From positions 1,540-40,272 of the forward strand of contig JAHBMJ010000861.1 of assembly GCA_018398765.1 (NCBI GenBank): a DNA stretch of 38,733 nucleotides, read 5' to 3'. Below the pieces are notes generated by a model, which did no database searches, was not told the origin of the DNA, and saw only the letters and a list, made by a program, of their open reading frames with translations. The translations under genes were made by a program, and so were the position numbers. The stretch comes from Chromera velia. Lineage: Eukaryota > Sar > Chromeraceae. Positions 1 through 10,434 of this stretch are shown in pieces. The number at the start of each line of letters is the position of its first letter. Positions within the stretch are counted from its first letter, which is position 1.

Positions 1-418
1 GTGTACCCGCCGGCATTGTGGCTACTCGCGGCCAGCGGCATGACGTGGGCGAGCCGCTTGCTCTCACTGCGTGCGACATGCATCGTCAACACACTACGAC
101 GCATCCAAGGACGCATCTATTCATTACTTCCATACCAACTCACTCCCCTCTTTCGTCGAAACGATCAGAGGAGACGAATCAAGTATGCACTTCATTGACA
201 GAACAATCACTGTCGATTCACTGACAGTCATTGACAATTGAGGCAAGATACTATGGCTGTTCCGCCCCCCTGTCCTTCAGCCTTAAGCTGCGCTCACAAT
301 GAGCATTCAATTTTGAACCAGTCGTCACTAGTTCTTCTCTCACTCAGCTGGCTTCTACCGCTACTCTTTATTATTTCTGACACGCTCACCTTAAGCTGCA
401 CCTTTACCTCTCTCCCTC
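1..418. other. Flank without recognised gene
   Basis: Mixed-composition sequence before the left end of the inverted-repeat element. Frames are open for 60-150 codons on both strands, but none resembles a family I know and none has a convincing start. Two copies of CCTTAAGCTGC lie near 280 and 390. I see no gene here. Confidence 0.4.
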
Positions 419-612
419 GCATGCCGGGGCCCGCCGAGTTCTTTTTTGCCCCCCCAAAGCGGCGCTTCACCGCCGAAAACTCGACTAAACCAACCAAGTG
501 CCCTCCAGAGCTGAAAGTTGGGGGATTTCTTACTTATCCCACTCCTATCAATTCTATGGAACAGAATCTCCAGACTTCAACTATAGCTAGTGCACCAGCA
601 GTTTCCTGTTTG
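419..612 (+). repeat. Left terminal inverted repeat
   Basis: Pairs with 3353-3556 on the opposite strand. Matching landmarks from the outside inward are GCATGCCGGGGCCCGCC, a C-run after TTTTTTGC, GCGGCGCTTC, AACCAACCAAGTG, CTCCAGAGCTGAAAGTTG, TCAATTCTATGGAACAG and CACCAGCAGTTTCCTGTTT. Confidence 0.85.
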
Positions 613-659
613 CCAGTTTGTTTTTTGAAAAAAATTCGTGTCCACTCCCTTCCGTCTCC

Positions 660-1814
660 ATGGCTGCTGAAAGTGTGGAGGAAGCCATCGCGGCAGTGAG
701 GCAGTGCAGAAGCATATTTCCGGATGAGGGACCCATCACGGCCCTAATTTTAGCGTTGGAAGGAAAGTCGGCCCCCCCAGAAGAGAAGAAAGACGGAGTC
801 CTTAAATTGTTTGACTCGCTCCAATCGAAGATGACCAACTCTTTCTCTGTTTTGTTTGAAAATCTGCTCTCGTCGACAATGTGGAGGCCTGAGTACGGGG
901 CCAGGGAGGCCCCAAAAGAAATCCCAGGGCACTGGGTTGCGAGGGGCCGGGCCTTTTTTGACTTGTGCAAGGACGAATTCAATGAATTTCACGATTCATT
1001 GAATTGGTTGTCCTACAGATTGTGCGTGTCGAACGGCCTCAAGTACTTCGCGTTGAAGTACCGAGTCCTCTCGCTCGCTACTTACCAGACGGACATTCTG
1101 ACGGGGTTCCTCGGACCTCACTACGTGTGGGGGAGGGTCGTTCTAGGACTGGGGGAAGTAGATGCGTCAGCTAAGCAGGACGACATTCCGAAAGGTGATT
1201 CGATACATCTTTCTCCCCCAATGAAGCAGTGCTGGTCACACTGCGGAGGGGTGTTTGCCTGCCTGCCTGCCTGCCTTGCCTTGCTAGGCTTGCCTGCCTG
1301 CCTGCCTGCCTGCCTGCCTTGCCTGTCTGCCTTGTCTGCCTACCTTGCCTGCCTACCTTGTCTGCCTGCCTTGTCTGCCTGCCTGTCTGCCGGGCTGTTC
1401 GCCTGCCTGCCTGCCTGGTGATGGATGGAGGGATGAATGACTTGATGGTGTATGTGCGCCTCTGTGAGTGCAGAGGTGATTTGTGGAGTGGATCCCGTGT
1501 TCGACGTGACGGACGAGAGGATGCGTGCCTTGCTGATGACGAACTACAACCCCGAGGAGGAGGTGACCTCGGAGGAAGAAGGAGCGGAGGGAAGAGGAGG
1601 GAAGAAGAGAAAGCTGAAGAAAAGGCAGCCCCGAAATGATGCAAAGAGGCGGAAGGCAGTGGAGCGCCTCCTTAAGATGGAGGCCGTCCAATTCAGGACA
1701 GCCATGGAGCGCCCCTGCGTTGTCTGTCTGAGGGGAAAAGCGATCCAGGGTGTGCTGCCTGGGTTGCAGGTCGATGCCGTCTTCAACCGTGGTTTGGAGT
1801 GGAGGGGGGGGTAG
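660..1814 (+). CDS. Element-borne protein of unknown function (two exons), basic C-terminal half
   Basis: I do not recognise this protein. Translation probably starts at the ATG at 660 (context CTCCATGG), giving an N-terminus MAAESVEEAIAAVRQ. The preferred model is exon 1 at 660-1194 and exon 2 at 1474-1814, 291 aa; the intron holds a (CTGC)n array. An alternative donor at 1137 joined to 1476 also keeps frame. The N-terminal ~175 residues are a mixed, folded-looking region rich in F, W and Y. The second exon has an acidic patch (EEEVTSEEEG), then a strongly basic stretch (KKRKLKKRQ and DAKRRKAVERL) that looks like a nuclear localisation or nucleic-acid-binding segment, then a CxxC pair (CVVC). 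The 1844-2110 frame directly downstream looks coding too, so the natural C-terminus is uncertain. It is the left gene of the inverted-repeat element, convergent with 2377-3267. Confidence 0.5.
1257..1421. repeat. (CTGC/CTTGC)n microsatellite in intron
   Basis: Imperfect array of CTGC, CTTGC and CTGTC units filling the middle of the proposed intron of the left element gene. It translates to cysteine/leucine/proline repeats in every frame, which is why it looks open but is not believable coding sequence. Confidence 0.85.
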
Positions 1815-1843
1815 CAAGACGGCTCCTTCGTCCTTCTATTTAT

Positions 1844-2110
1844 ATGTCGTTCAGCAGCAGCAGGGTGGGGTCGGCGTCCCTTCACCTGGTGTATGATGTC
1901 CCAGACAACCCTGCAGTAATGGAGCGGGTGACGTTTATGGCCTCTTCTTCTTTCTTTGCTGCACCAGCACCTGCAGCAGCGGCGGCAGCAGGAGCAGGTG
2001 TCCTCCAGGTGGCTTGGAGTGGGCCGCCACTCCCTTTTCAGCCTTCGGCGCCCGCAGAGGATTCGGCCGATGACGGACAGGATAAAGTCTACTTTGATTT
2101 TGATATTTGA
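1844..2110 (+). CDS. Possible further coding segment of the left element gene
   Basis: Open frame of 88 codons from ATG 1844 (MSFSSSRVGSASLHLVY) to a stop after KVYFDFDI. It overlaps nothing but follows directly on the end of the previous gene in another frame. An alanine/proline run and an acidic tail (EDSADDGQDKVYFDFD) give it a protein-like composition. It may be a separate short gene, an alternatively spliced last exon of the gene at 660-1814, or chance. There is no family match that I know. Confidence 0.3.
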   Translation: MSFSSSRVGSASLHLVYDVPDNPAVMERVTFMASSSFFAAPAPAAAAAAGAGVLQVAWSGPPLPFQPSAPAEDSADDGQDKVYFDFDI

Positions 2111-2181
2111 GTCATTGAGGTTTGAGGTTTGATTTTAAATAAAAAACCGCTCATTTAAATTCTATTTTAAATTTTAATTTA

Positions 2182-2361
2182 TGCTTAAAGTATACTTATA
2201 ATTTAAATTCTTTTTGATTGAAGTATAAAATTTAAACTGAGAAATTCTAGTTTGAAATATAGTTGACGGTTAATGTATTTCATTTAAATTATAGTTTATA
2301 TGCTTTATGTATACTTTATTTATTGATTTATAAATTCTAGTTAAAAATGTAGTTGACGGTT
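2182..2361. repeat. Two degenerate ~90-bp AT-rich repeats between convergent genes
   Basis: AAATTCTAGTT and AGTTGACGGTT each occur twice, exactly 90 bases apart (2242/2332 and 2261/2351), within sequence dominated by ATTTAAAT-like runs. The repeats lie between the two stop codons of the convergent element genes, where both transcripts should end. Confidence 0.6.
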
Positions 2362-2376
2362 GATATCAATGCGATG

Positions 2377-3267
2377 CTATGCTACGCAAATATACGTCAA
2401 CCCCCTCACTCTCTCAAGTCTCTTTTTGATATGAAGGGGCATGTCTGCTCTGTTTTCCCTCTCTGTATCTACGAAACGATACCCCCCCTGCTGTGTGTTC
2501 TCTGCAATCTTCTCGGCCAATTCCATTTCTTTGATGGAGGAGGCTTTGCACGCGATCGAAGCAAAGGCCGATGTGAGGCCTTCCGCACGCTCTTCTGCGG
2601 GCACGGCTTTCAGCCCATACAGGTCATCCACTAGCCCAACCACTGCGGTCGTCTTGTCGGCCAATTTTTCTGTACCCTTCCCTGACCTCTCATAGTCTCG
2701 GGGGTTAAGGATGGGCGCTCCATGGAAGGACGGGGCGTCCCGACAACTGTCGAGCTTCTCAATCGTGTTGGCCCGATTCCGGCGGCCGTTCTCGTAGCTG
2801 CCGTTAGCAGCGTCGGGGTCCTCCTCGGGAATAGGAGGCAAGGGAGCTGCAGAGGAAAGCGCATCTGCAGCCTCTTTGTACTTGTCATGAAGGGGCCAAG
2901 ACGGGGCATCAGATGCAAATCGCTTTACAACCTGCCCCCAATACACCCCCGGCTGCTCACTCATCCATCTCTTCCTTTTATGCTGCTCTTGCTGGTGGGC
3001 ATCTCGCTCCTGCTGTTGCTGTTCGGTCCGCACTGCAGTGAAAGGCGGCATTTCTCTGTCCCTATAGGCCTTGATGGCCTCTAGCCCTGCTATGTGGCGG
3101 GGCCTTTCCAACGTAGGAGACGAACCGCACATGGTTGAGACAAGGTTGGTACGGTACTCTCCTAAGGGTACATATCTGTCCCTCAGACCTTCTGCTTCTG
3201 CTCTTGTGGGTCTCCCTCCCACTCCTTTACGCCCCTTTGAAGATTTGGGCGGTGGGAGCGGTGGCAT
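2377..3267 (-). CDS. Element-borne protein of unknown function, 296 aa, apparently intronless
   Basis: I do not recognise this protein. It starts at ATG 3267 (MPPLPPPKSSKGRKGVGGRP); five codons upstream stay open but have no ATG. It ends in TYICVA before a stop at 2377. The first ~20 residues are proline- and lysine-rich and basic. The middle (about residues 80-105) is a Q/E/H/K/R helix (EQQQQERDAHQQEQHKRKR). After an acidic, proline-rich linker near residue 145 (PIPEEDPDAANG) comes a moderately charged region with likely helices (KLADKTTAVVGLVDDLYGLK, MELAEKIAENTQQ). A DNA-binding role is possible from the basic N-terminus, but no catalytic motif is visible. It is the right gene of the inverted-repeat element. 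Confidence 0.6.
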   Translation of the reverse strand: MPPLPPPKSSKGRKGVGGRPTRAEAEGLRDRYVPLGEYRTNLVSTMCGSSPTLERPRHIAGLEAIKAYRDREMPPFTAVRTEQQQQERDAHQQEQHKRKRWMSEQPGVYWGQVVKRFASDAPSWPLHDKYKEAADALSSAAPLPPIPEEDPDAANGSYENGRRNRANTIEKLDSCRDAPSFHGAPILNPRDYERSGKGTEKLADKTTAVVGLVDDLYGLKAVPAEERAEGLTSAFASIACKASSIKEMELAEKIAENTQQGGYRFVDTERENRADMPLHIKKRLERVRGLTYICVA

Positions 3268-3352
3268 CGCGGCTTGCAACACGGCTCAGTCTGGAACTGA
3301 GCTCAAACAACAGTGAACAACACCTCAGAAATAAAAGTTTATACACATTGCT

Positions 3353-3556
3353 AAACAGGAAACTGCTGGTGCAGAGGCTATAGGTTGAGTCTGCAAATTC
3401 TGTTCCATAGAATTGATGAGAGTGGGATGGGTGAGAAATCTCTCAACTTTCAGCTCTGGAGGCCACTTGGTTGGTTCAGTTGAGTTTTTGGCGGCGAAGC
3501 GCCGCCTACATATGGGCGGGGGGGGGCAAAAAGGAACCCGGCGGGCCCCGGCATGC
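3353..3556 (-). repeat. Right terminal inverted repeat
   Basis: Reverse-complement partner of 419-612. It contains a near-palindrome GGCGGCGAAGCGCCGCC (around 3490-3506) that is only partly kept in the left copy, and a longer C/G run, so the copies have diverged by substitutions and small indels. Confidence 0.85.
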
Positions 3557-5924
3557 GTTGAATTGCTGTCCTTGCGATGGCCTTTTAATTTTCTCAAGGA
3601 ACAATATTTGCGTGTTTTGGTCCGTACGGCCAGTACAGATCTGATTGAAGGATGGCTGAATGAGATTGCGTTTCTGGAGCGCTTTAGGCCAACGATGTAT
3701 TGAATATGTTTACATGTGTATCTTCCTTATTTCGATTCTTTTTGTCCTATTGATCTTCGATCGAGCGTCTCTTTTACATAGCACACAGAGCCAGAAGCGA
3801 TAGAAAAAAGACAGTGGCGAGACCGAAGGGGGGGGTCGCGCGTGATGTTGTGTATTGGAATTGCGGTTGCTCGTCTGGCATGTCAGGATTGAGAGTGTGC
3901 GCATTGGTACTGCGGCTTGTGCCAGGACGATTTTAAATTGTGCGCGTGACCGATCGTTCACGGAGTGGTGTTTGAGCCATGCCGAGATTTATTGATTTTT
4001 TGCGCCGTACGTGTATTTGGCATCGAATTGGCATACATCCGTCTATCTATATATGCGTACTGAGATACAGGCATGTGAGATTTCGAGTAGAAGGACTGCT
4101 CTTCCACTGAACACAGTGCTGCCGCTTACTAGCACAGTGCGGAGACGGTTAGGATATACGTTACAGCTGTCTGAAGTAACGCGATTTCTAAGGTAACACT
4201 AATTACTAAGACTAATATTGAGAACGTCACTTTATTTTTGCCCACTTTCCAAAGCGGATGGGAGTAGATGGAACGTGGCAAGGTCGCCTCATATAGCACG
4301 TTACATGCATGAATGCCGTTCCTGATTTTCTCAACAGAAGAATCTGACTCTACAGACAGAAGGGAAAGCAAAAAAAAGCGTCTGAAAGTAGACAGAAGCC
4401 ATATAAAACATGAAGCTACTTGTGTAGATGGCCTTTCTGACTGTTTATCGATCTAAAATCTCAAGGTAGCCGAACGATAATTCAATTTTGATCCGGCTTG
4501 CAGCGTTGCGAACCTGAAAGCCAGCGGGGGCCATTTGTGCCCTTTTTCACATACAAGTTTGAAACACTTTATGGTTCTTGAACAATTACATGATTTCGAT
4601 GTGTTGCTTCAACATTTGACAAAAAGGCCTCTAACCAAGTAACTCGTAACTATTTTTAACTCCTAATAAAAAGTGAGTAACCATCCACTATAAGGTCTTT
4701 AAACATGTTTTAAACAAGTTTTAAACATTTTTTAAGATAGGCTTTAAATGATGGTTACTGATCCAAAATGACCTCTAACTGAGTAACCCGTAACATCACG
4801 AAGCGACATGTATTTAACCCCTGTAACCTATAATAAAACGAATAACCCATACCAAAATTTTGTGTTTTTTGGAAGTAACTCGTCAAGCCGCACCTGAAAA
4901 ATGTTTGGTTACTAAAAAATCTAACGAAATTTTTACTTTTTTTGGTCATATCAGCTCAAAAATCTAGTATACATACCAGAAATGCTGCTTCCTAGCATTC
5001 ACTTATCTCCCTCTGTTTTCAGCCCTTACTTGAATGCGTGTACCTTCAGTCTTTCTTCTCCTGTCATCTGCCTCCGTCTTTCTGTCTCCCGCCCTCAGGT
5101 CTTTTTCCTTTTTCTTCAGCCGCTCATAGAGGTATATTACGATGCGGGGCGGCGCATGGTGTGGCATGGTGTGGTACACGGCTTGGTTAATGAGAAAGTC
5201 ACTGCTGATTACAGCCGAGAATTGCCCTTGGCTCAAGTTAACCCGATCTAACCGAGAAAATCAGACCCTTTCAAGTTGAATCAAACCTAACTGTCGAAAC
5301 TGCTGAATACTAATCATAATACTGATCAACAGACTATTTGTTTAAAACGGTTTGATCGCTTAAAAATGGTAGACTTGTCTTTAATTTTTATGATTAGTTT
5401 TAAAAGTATTCAGAGGGGTTTCTATATAATAGATTTAAACTTAAATTTCGGAGTCACAATTTATTTTGTATTATCTCTGATGATTGAGGGTAATGATGAT
5501 TAAGGGTTTTGTTTTGAGGATAATTGAGGAATTTGTCATGTAAGTCGCGTCCCCATATATGAGGATCGAGCGGATCTAGCCTAGTCAGTATAATCTCTAA
5601 GTACAGACTCATCGGTTTTAGCCTTACTGGGCCCCGGCATGCCGCAGGAGCGTAGCGGAGGCGGCATAATGCATGCATGCATGGGCCCATGGGGGCCGCG
5701 CAGTCCCGGACAACGGTCGAAAGGCGGTTGAAAGGAAGACAACGATAGACAACGCGAGTTTGGAGACGCTTCTGATTCTGACTCCTCCATTACTTAATTC
5801 TGTTTTTTGCTCTCGCTAGCTGACCTCCGGATGACTAGTTGTTTTGAGAAGATGTGATCGCTGTGTGTAAGAACGCAGTGAGCGGAACAGGCAGAGCTCA
5901 GCAGGCAGCTTTGTACCCGAACCG
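3557..5924. other. Intergenic region, AT-rich centre, no gene recognised
   Basis: No frame here is convincing. The centre (4440-5000) is AT-rich, with (T)TTTAAAC repeats at 4705-4737 and two copies of CTCTAAC(C/T)(A/G)AGTAAC(T/C)CGTAAC at 4630-4650 and 4773-4794, the trace of an old duplicated or mobile sequence. From about 5630 composition changes to GC-rich sequence ahead of the large + strand gene, with a (TGCATGCA) cluster at 5670-5681. Confidence 0.5.
5629..5642 (+). repeat. Isolated copy of the terminal string of the inverted-repeat element
   Basis: GGGCCCCGGCATGC here is identical to the outer 14 bases of the right end of the 419-3556 element. It is followed by a small inverted repeat (ATGCCGC ... 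GCGGCAT, 5639-5667). It could be a relic or solo end of a related element, or a coincidence helped by its palindromic sub-words. Confidence 0.35.
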
Positions 5925-8900
5925 ATGAACGTTCCACTTCCTGGTCTCTTCCTGGCCACAGGGATTGCGGAGGATAGTGGAAGGGCTTCGGAAGAGCCAG
6001 GCATCTTTTCACTTCCAGTCGTTGCAGCGCAGGCAACTGGCTCTTCAGGTGCACCTCAGCAGGCCTGTGCCTTCCCAGAAGCCCCCCTTGTGCAGGCCCT
6101 TGTGGTCCCCTCAGCCACTCATCAATCTCTGCTGCCGCAAGGTGCTGGAGAAAGAGGTCGGAAGGATCAATCTCTCCATGACTTTCGTTTTTCGTCTCTG
6201 AAACACACGAAAGTACAACGCCTGCATATGATCGATTGGTTTTTGTGTTCCCTTCTTTGTTTGCAGGTGGATACAGAGTCGGCCGCTTCGAGGTCATTGA
6301 TCATGGGCGTTCTATGGATGTGGAAGGAGGGAGGGGAGGAGGCATCTTGCAGGCTCTCCATCAGTATCAGCAAAGTGAGATGATACACAGACAGCAGCAG
6401 TATATTATTTCGAAAGACGTGCCCCCCGCAGATGCAGGCGGCAAGTCTCACTCCTCCCTTCCCCTGTCTTCTGCACAAGAAAGTCAAGAGGGACAAGACT
6501 CAAGCACGGCCGCTGGAGCTGCGGAAGGACCTAGGAGACAGAGTGCAGACACGGTGCGACATGCAACCGTCATCGGTCCGCAGATCGGAGTCAACGGAAG
6601 TGCGGCAACATGCAATGGACCGCTTCTGCTTCTTGTCGCTGGTCCTACAGAAGAGGTCAGTGGGTTGCACGCAAGTTCATTCTCTGACCCAGACTGCTGG
6701 TTGGTTGCTTTCAAATTTGGCTTCGTTTCTCGAAGTGTGCCTGTTGGACTTCCAATCCGATCTCTTGTGAGTGTTTTGCCTGTACACCGCCATCGTGCAC
6801 AGAGCGGGGCATTCGCAGTGAACGCCCCTCCCTGCCTTTTCTTCTTCTATCCCGTCTACTGGCCTCCTGTAGTCTTCACCTGCCTTGGAGTCTGTACATT
6901 CTTCGCAAGTTTATTCTTAATCACTTCGCTCTTTCGCTACAGCTTTTCGTACCTTGATCGGGTCTATTTCTTTCCCTCAATACTCCAATAGCTTTGACCT
7001 GTCCCCTTCCCGTCTCACCATGCTTCTGTCTGTCTGCTCACAGCGTAGCGAGTGCGGAAGGAGGGAAGAGGATACACCCCCTCCCTTTGCCTGTTTGTCT
7101 CTCCTTTCTCTTCTCTTCTCTTTTATGCTCTTTGTTTTTTTGCTTGTCTTCCTCCTCTCACCCCGCCTGTCTGCCTCCATGACCCTCCACCTCTTTCTCT
7201 CACTCTGTGTGCAGGGGGGAAAGTCCTGTGCGGGCAGCGACTCCGGGGCTACTGTCTCACTCCACGGCGCCCCAACAGCCGCCTCCTCGAACGAAAAGTC
7301 ACCGCCTCAAGCTACGACACGACACATGACAGAACACGCAAGCGCAGCGGGGGGGGCAGGATCATGTTTGCAAAAGAACGATGCCGATGTAGAGGGATCA
7401 GGAGTGCAGCGGCGGGATAATCCTGACGGGGACGGTGCGTTGTCTTCAGGGGAAGTGAAAGAAAGAGAGGGAGAGGTAGACCGCACAGCTGTTGGAGGGC
7501 CGAGTGCTTATAGAGTTCTTGCGACTCAGCTCGCTCCTATGGCTCTTGCCACTTCCCCCGTTATACCTCTACTTCCCCTCCCGTCTCCATCCCCCTGTGC
7601 CCACACGTTTGTAGCTGGACGAGGAGAGAATGGGGAGACCGCAGATCCCTCTGCTGCTTCTTCCTCGGCTGCGGCCGCAGCTTCAGGGCAGCGCCGCACC
7701 CCCAAGGCGTCAGCTTCCGTGCCGTCTGTGCCGTCTTCCACCGGCCTCCCGTTTCCTTTGGATTTGCAGGCCCTCCTTGCGACTGCAGTAGAGTCCGTTG
7801 TTGCAGACAAACTCGGAGACGGTTTCAAAGAAGAGCTGCTGGACAGATTGGAACGAAGATTCGAAAAGCAAATTGCCGAGAAATTAGAAGAAGAAGAAGA
7901 GGTCGAATTCGAATTCAATCAACACCACCATCACCATCACGGAGGGCATCCGACCGATTCCCCAGACCCATTGCTTGCAGAGGGCCCAGTAGAGTTTCAT
8001 CCCCCATCGCCGTCTCCGGTCGGTGGTGATCACTCAACCTCGGGGGTTGGTCTGGATACAGGTGGGAGTGAATTGCTCAGACATGCGTCTCCGTTTCTTA
8101 CACGGTCACGACCCCCGCTTCCCCCCACGCCGTCACCCTCCAGTCATTTTGTTGCATTTCCACTCAGGGCAGGAACTCGGCCTTCGACAGTCCACTCGCA
8201 CGGGGGTGACACGACTCTGTTTTCCTACAGCTCGTGCTCCTCACCCCAAACGTGTTATGCAACATCACCCCCGCCCCTTCATTTGTCTCAGCCGCTGCAT
8301 ATACGTTCTCCTAGTGGCGGGAATCTAGGTCTAGGCGGAGAGGCAGAGGGAGACGAAGAGGGGGACCAGTCTTTCTCTCTTGACTTTCAGGAGGCCGCCT
8401 CGCAGGTGGTGAAGGCAGAGGAGGGAGAGGCAGGTGCTAGGACCCCTGCGCAAGTGTCCCATGGGGGAAGCGCGAGAATCGGGGGGGGTGCGCATGGAGT
8501 GCTCCGGCTAAGTAGCAGGAGGAGTGAAAGATTGAGAAGTCGGTGTCATTCGGGAAATTCATCCATTGGGCCTGGAGAGGATAGAAGGAGAAGGGGGCGG
8601 GTGCGTTCTGCTAGTTGTTCAGAATTGGGGGTGTTATTGGAAGCAGTGCAGCCCCCATCGTCTGCGAGTGGGGAAGAAGAAAAGAAGGGGGTTGGGAGTG
8701 GGGAAGAAGAAAAAGGGAAGCCCGTTCCTGTAGATGGTTCTGGAAAGGAGACAGAAGAAGAAGGAAAAATGAAAGGACCTTCAGTAGGCAGAGAGCGAGA
8801 GAGGTTGAAGAAGAAAAAGAGGGGGAAAGAGAGTGAGGGTGAAGAAGATGCTGATGATGAAGAGGAAGAAGGGGAGGAAGAGGAAGAGGAGGAAGAAGAA

Positions 8901-10396
8901 GGAACGGTGACGGTGAAACAGCGGCATTCATTTGTTTCCGGTTTTTCGGACGGTGCAGGGTGTGATTTTGATGAAGCTTGTGCAGATGGAGAAAGGGGTG
9001 TGGGAGCTGAAGGGGGGGAGGTGGCAGCTCGGAGCGGGCATCGGGAAGTTCCTCGGGCCCCTCTGAGTCTGGCAGCGGCGTTCCCCGGAGGGGGGGCGCG
9101 TCATCGCTCCACAGGGGCCAGTCGTTTTCGTCAGGGGCGTTCGTCTCGTCGTGCCGCCAGTCTCCGTCTCCGTGGTTCTTGCACAGATGTTGAAGGAGAC
9201 GGAGGAGATGGTGAAGGGGTAGAGGGAGACGTTGAGAAGTCTCCTTCGGTTGACCGCTCGTCCCTTTTCTCGATGAAAGCTCGGGCGGTAGGGAAGGGGG
9301 AACGGTATAAAGGTTTGTGGCGGCGCCATAGGGGTCCTCGCGGTGTGCCGGCGGGAGGGTCTCGGACCCCAGTTACAGACACTCCCTGTACGAGTGTAAG
9401 CAGGCCTGCTGAGCTTGCGAGTGTAAATGGGACAGGGAATATGACCTCTCGTTCCCTTACAACATCCGCGCCCCTTCCCCCCCCCTCGTTTAGTGTGAGT
9501 CTAACCCGGTCTCACTCCCTTGGGGGGCCTCCCACATGGCCCGCCGTCGCTCTGCAGAGAGGGATGAGGGGTGGGGGTCAGGCAGAAGTGGAGACGGGTG
9601 GGGGAACTTTCAGTCCGTCTCCGTTGACGGCACGCGGTGTCACATACGCAGTGCCTTCGGGTGCTCTTCAGAAAGATCTGCGTGCGTCAGATCCTGTCCC
9701 CGTCTCTGCCCCCCGTGGTTTTCTGCCACGGGGGGGCAGAGGCTTGATGGGAAGTAGACACGGACACATGCACTCGCACTCGCACTCCGTTTGGGACAGG
9801 TTGCGGAGTCCTCATGTTGCCTTCCGTGGTGACATGCGGGACAGACGGCGAATGAGATTGAGGTTCGGCACTGTTCATGCAGAGCACCATGCAAGGTTGA
9901 GAGTGGGGGGGTGGGGATTGGTTGGACCGGCCAGTATCAGCGGGGGGCAGTTTTGGGGGGAGGGACGCAGGGGAGGAGGACCGGCTGCCGTTGCTGGTGG
10001 TGTGGAAACACCGGCGGGAGGGATGGGTGAGGATTCTATGGGCAAAGGACCCCAGCAGGCAATGCTGAAGGCGCTCTCTGGGTTCCAGAGATCAATTGTG
10101 AGTTTGTTTGTGTGTTTTCTTTTTCTGTTCGATGCATGGCCAGTTGGGTGGGTTGATTTGAGAGAGACCACTTGAATCGTTCAAATCGATGATGATGTGT
10201 GAGGGAGGTGTTCGGCTGAAGAACTGAAAGCTAATCATTCCTTCCTTCTAGAGCTGCTTTGGATGGACGCGTGCCTCCGTCTGTGTCAAAATGAAATAAT
10301 CGTTGTGTCCCCCGTGGTTGATCGAAGTTTTGCTTGTTCGCTGTCTTTTCTTTCCCTTTTGCTTGTTCGCTTCGTTTCTTTTCGTCCTGATGCATT

Positions 10397-10434
<38 letters not shown>

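Larger units (their letters stand above)
419..3556. mobile_element. DNA element with ~200-bp terminal inverted repeats and two convergent genes
   Basis: The segment is bounded by inverted repeats (419-612 and 3353-3556) that match at roughly 80-85% by eye. Both outer ends carry the 14-base string GCATGCCGGGGCCC. GCATGC is itself a palindrome, so it may be part of the terminal repeat or a 6-bp target duplication flanking an element that starts CGGGGCCC. Inside are two genes facing each other (660-1814 + and 2377-3267 -) with an AT-rich spacer between their stops. Neither product shows a transposase, integrase, helicase, polymerase or capsid motif that I recognise. The two-gene, terminal-inverted-repeat plan suggests a DNA transposon or a non-autonomous derivative. 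It could also be a host gene pair carried between two copies of a MITE-like repeat. Confidence 0.7.

Noticed and set aside
1257-1421. Cysteine/leucine/proline-rich coding extension of the left element gene
   Set aside because: It is a (CTGC)n microsatellite; the splice sites around it give a better frame continuation.
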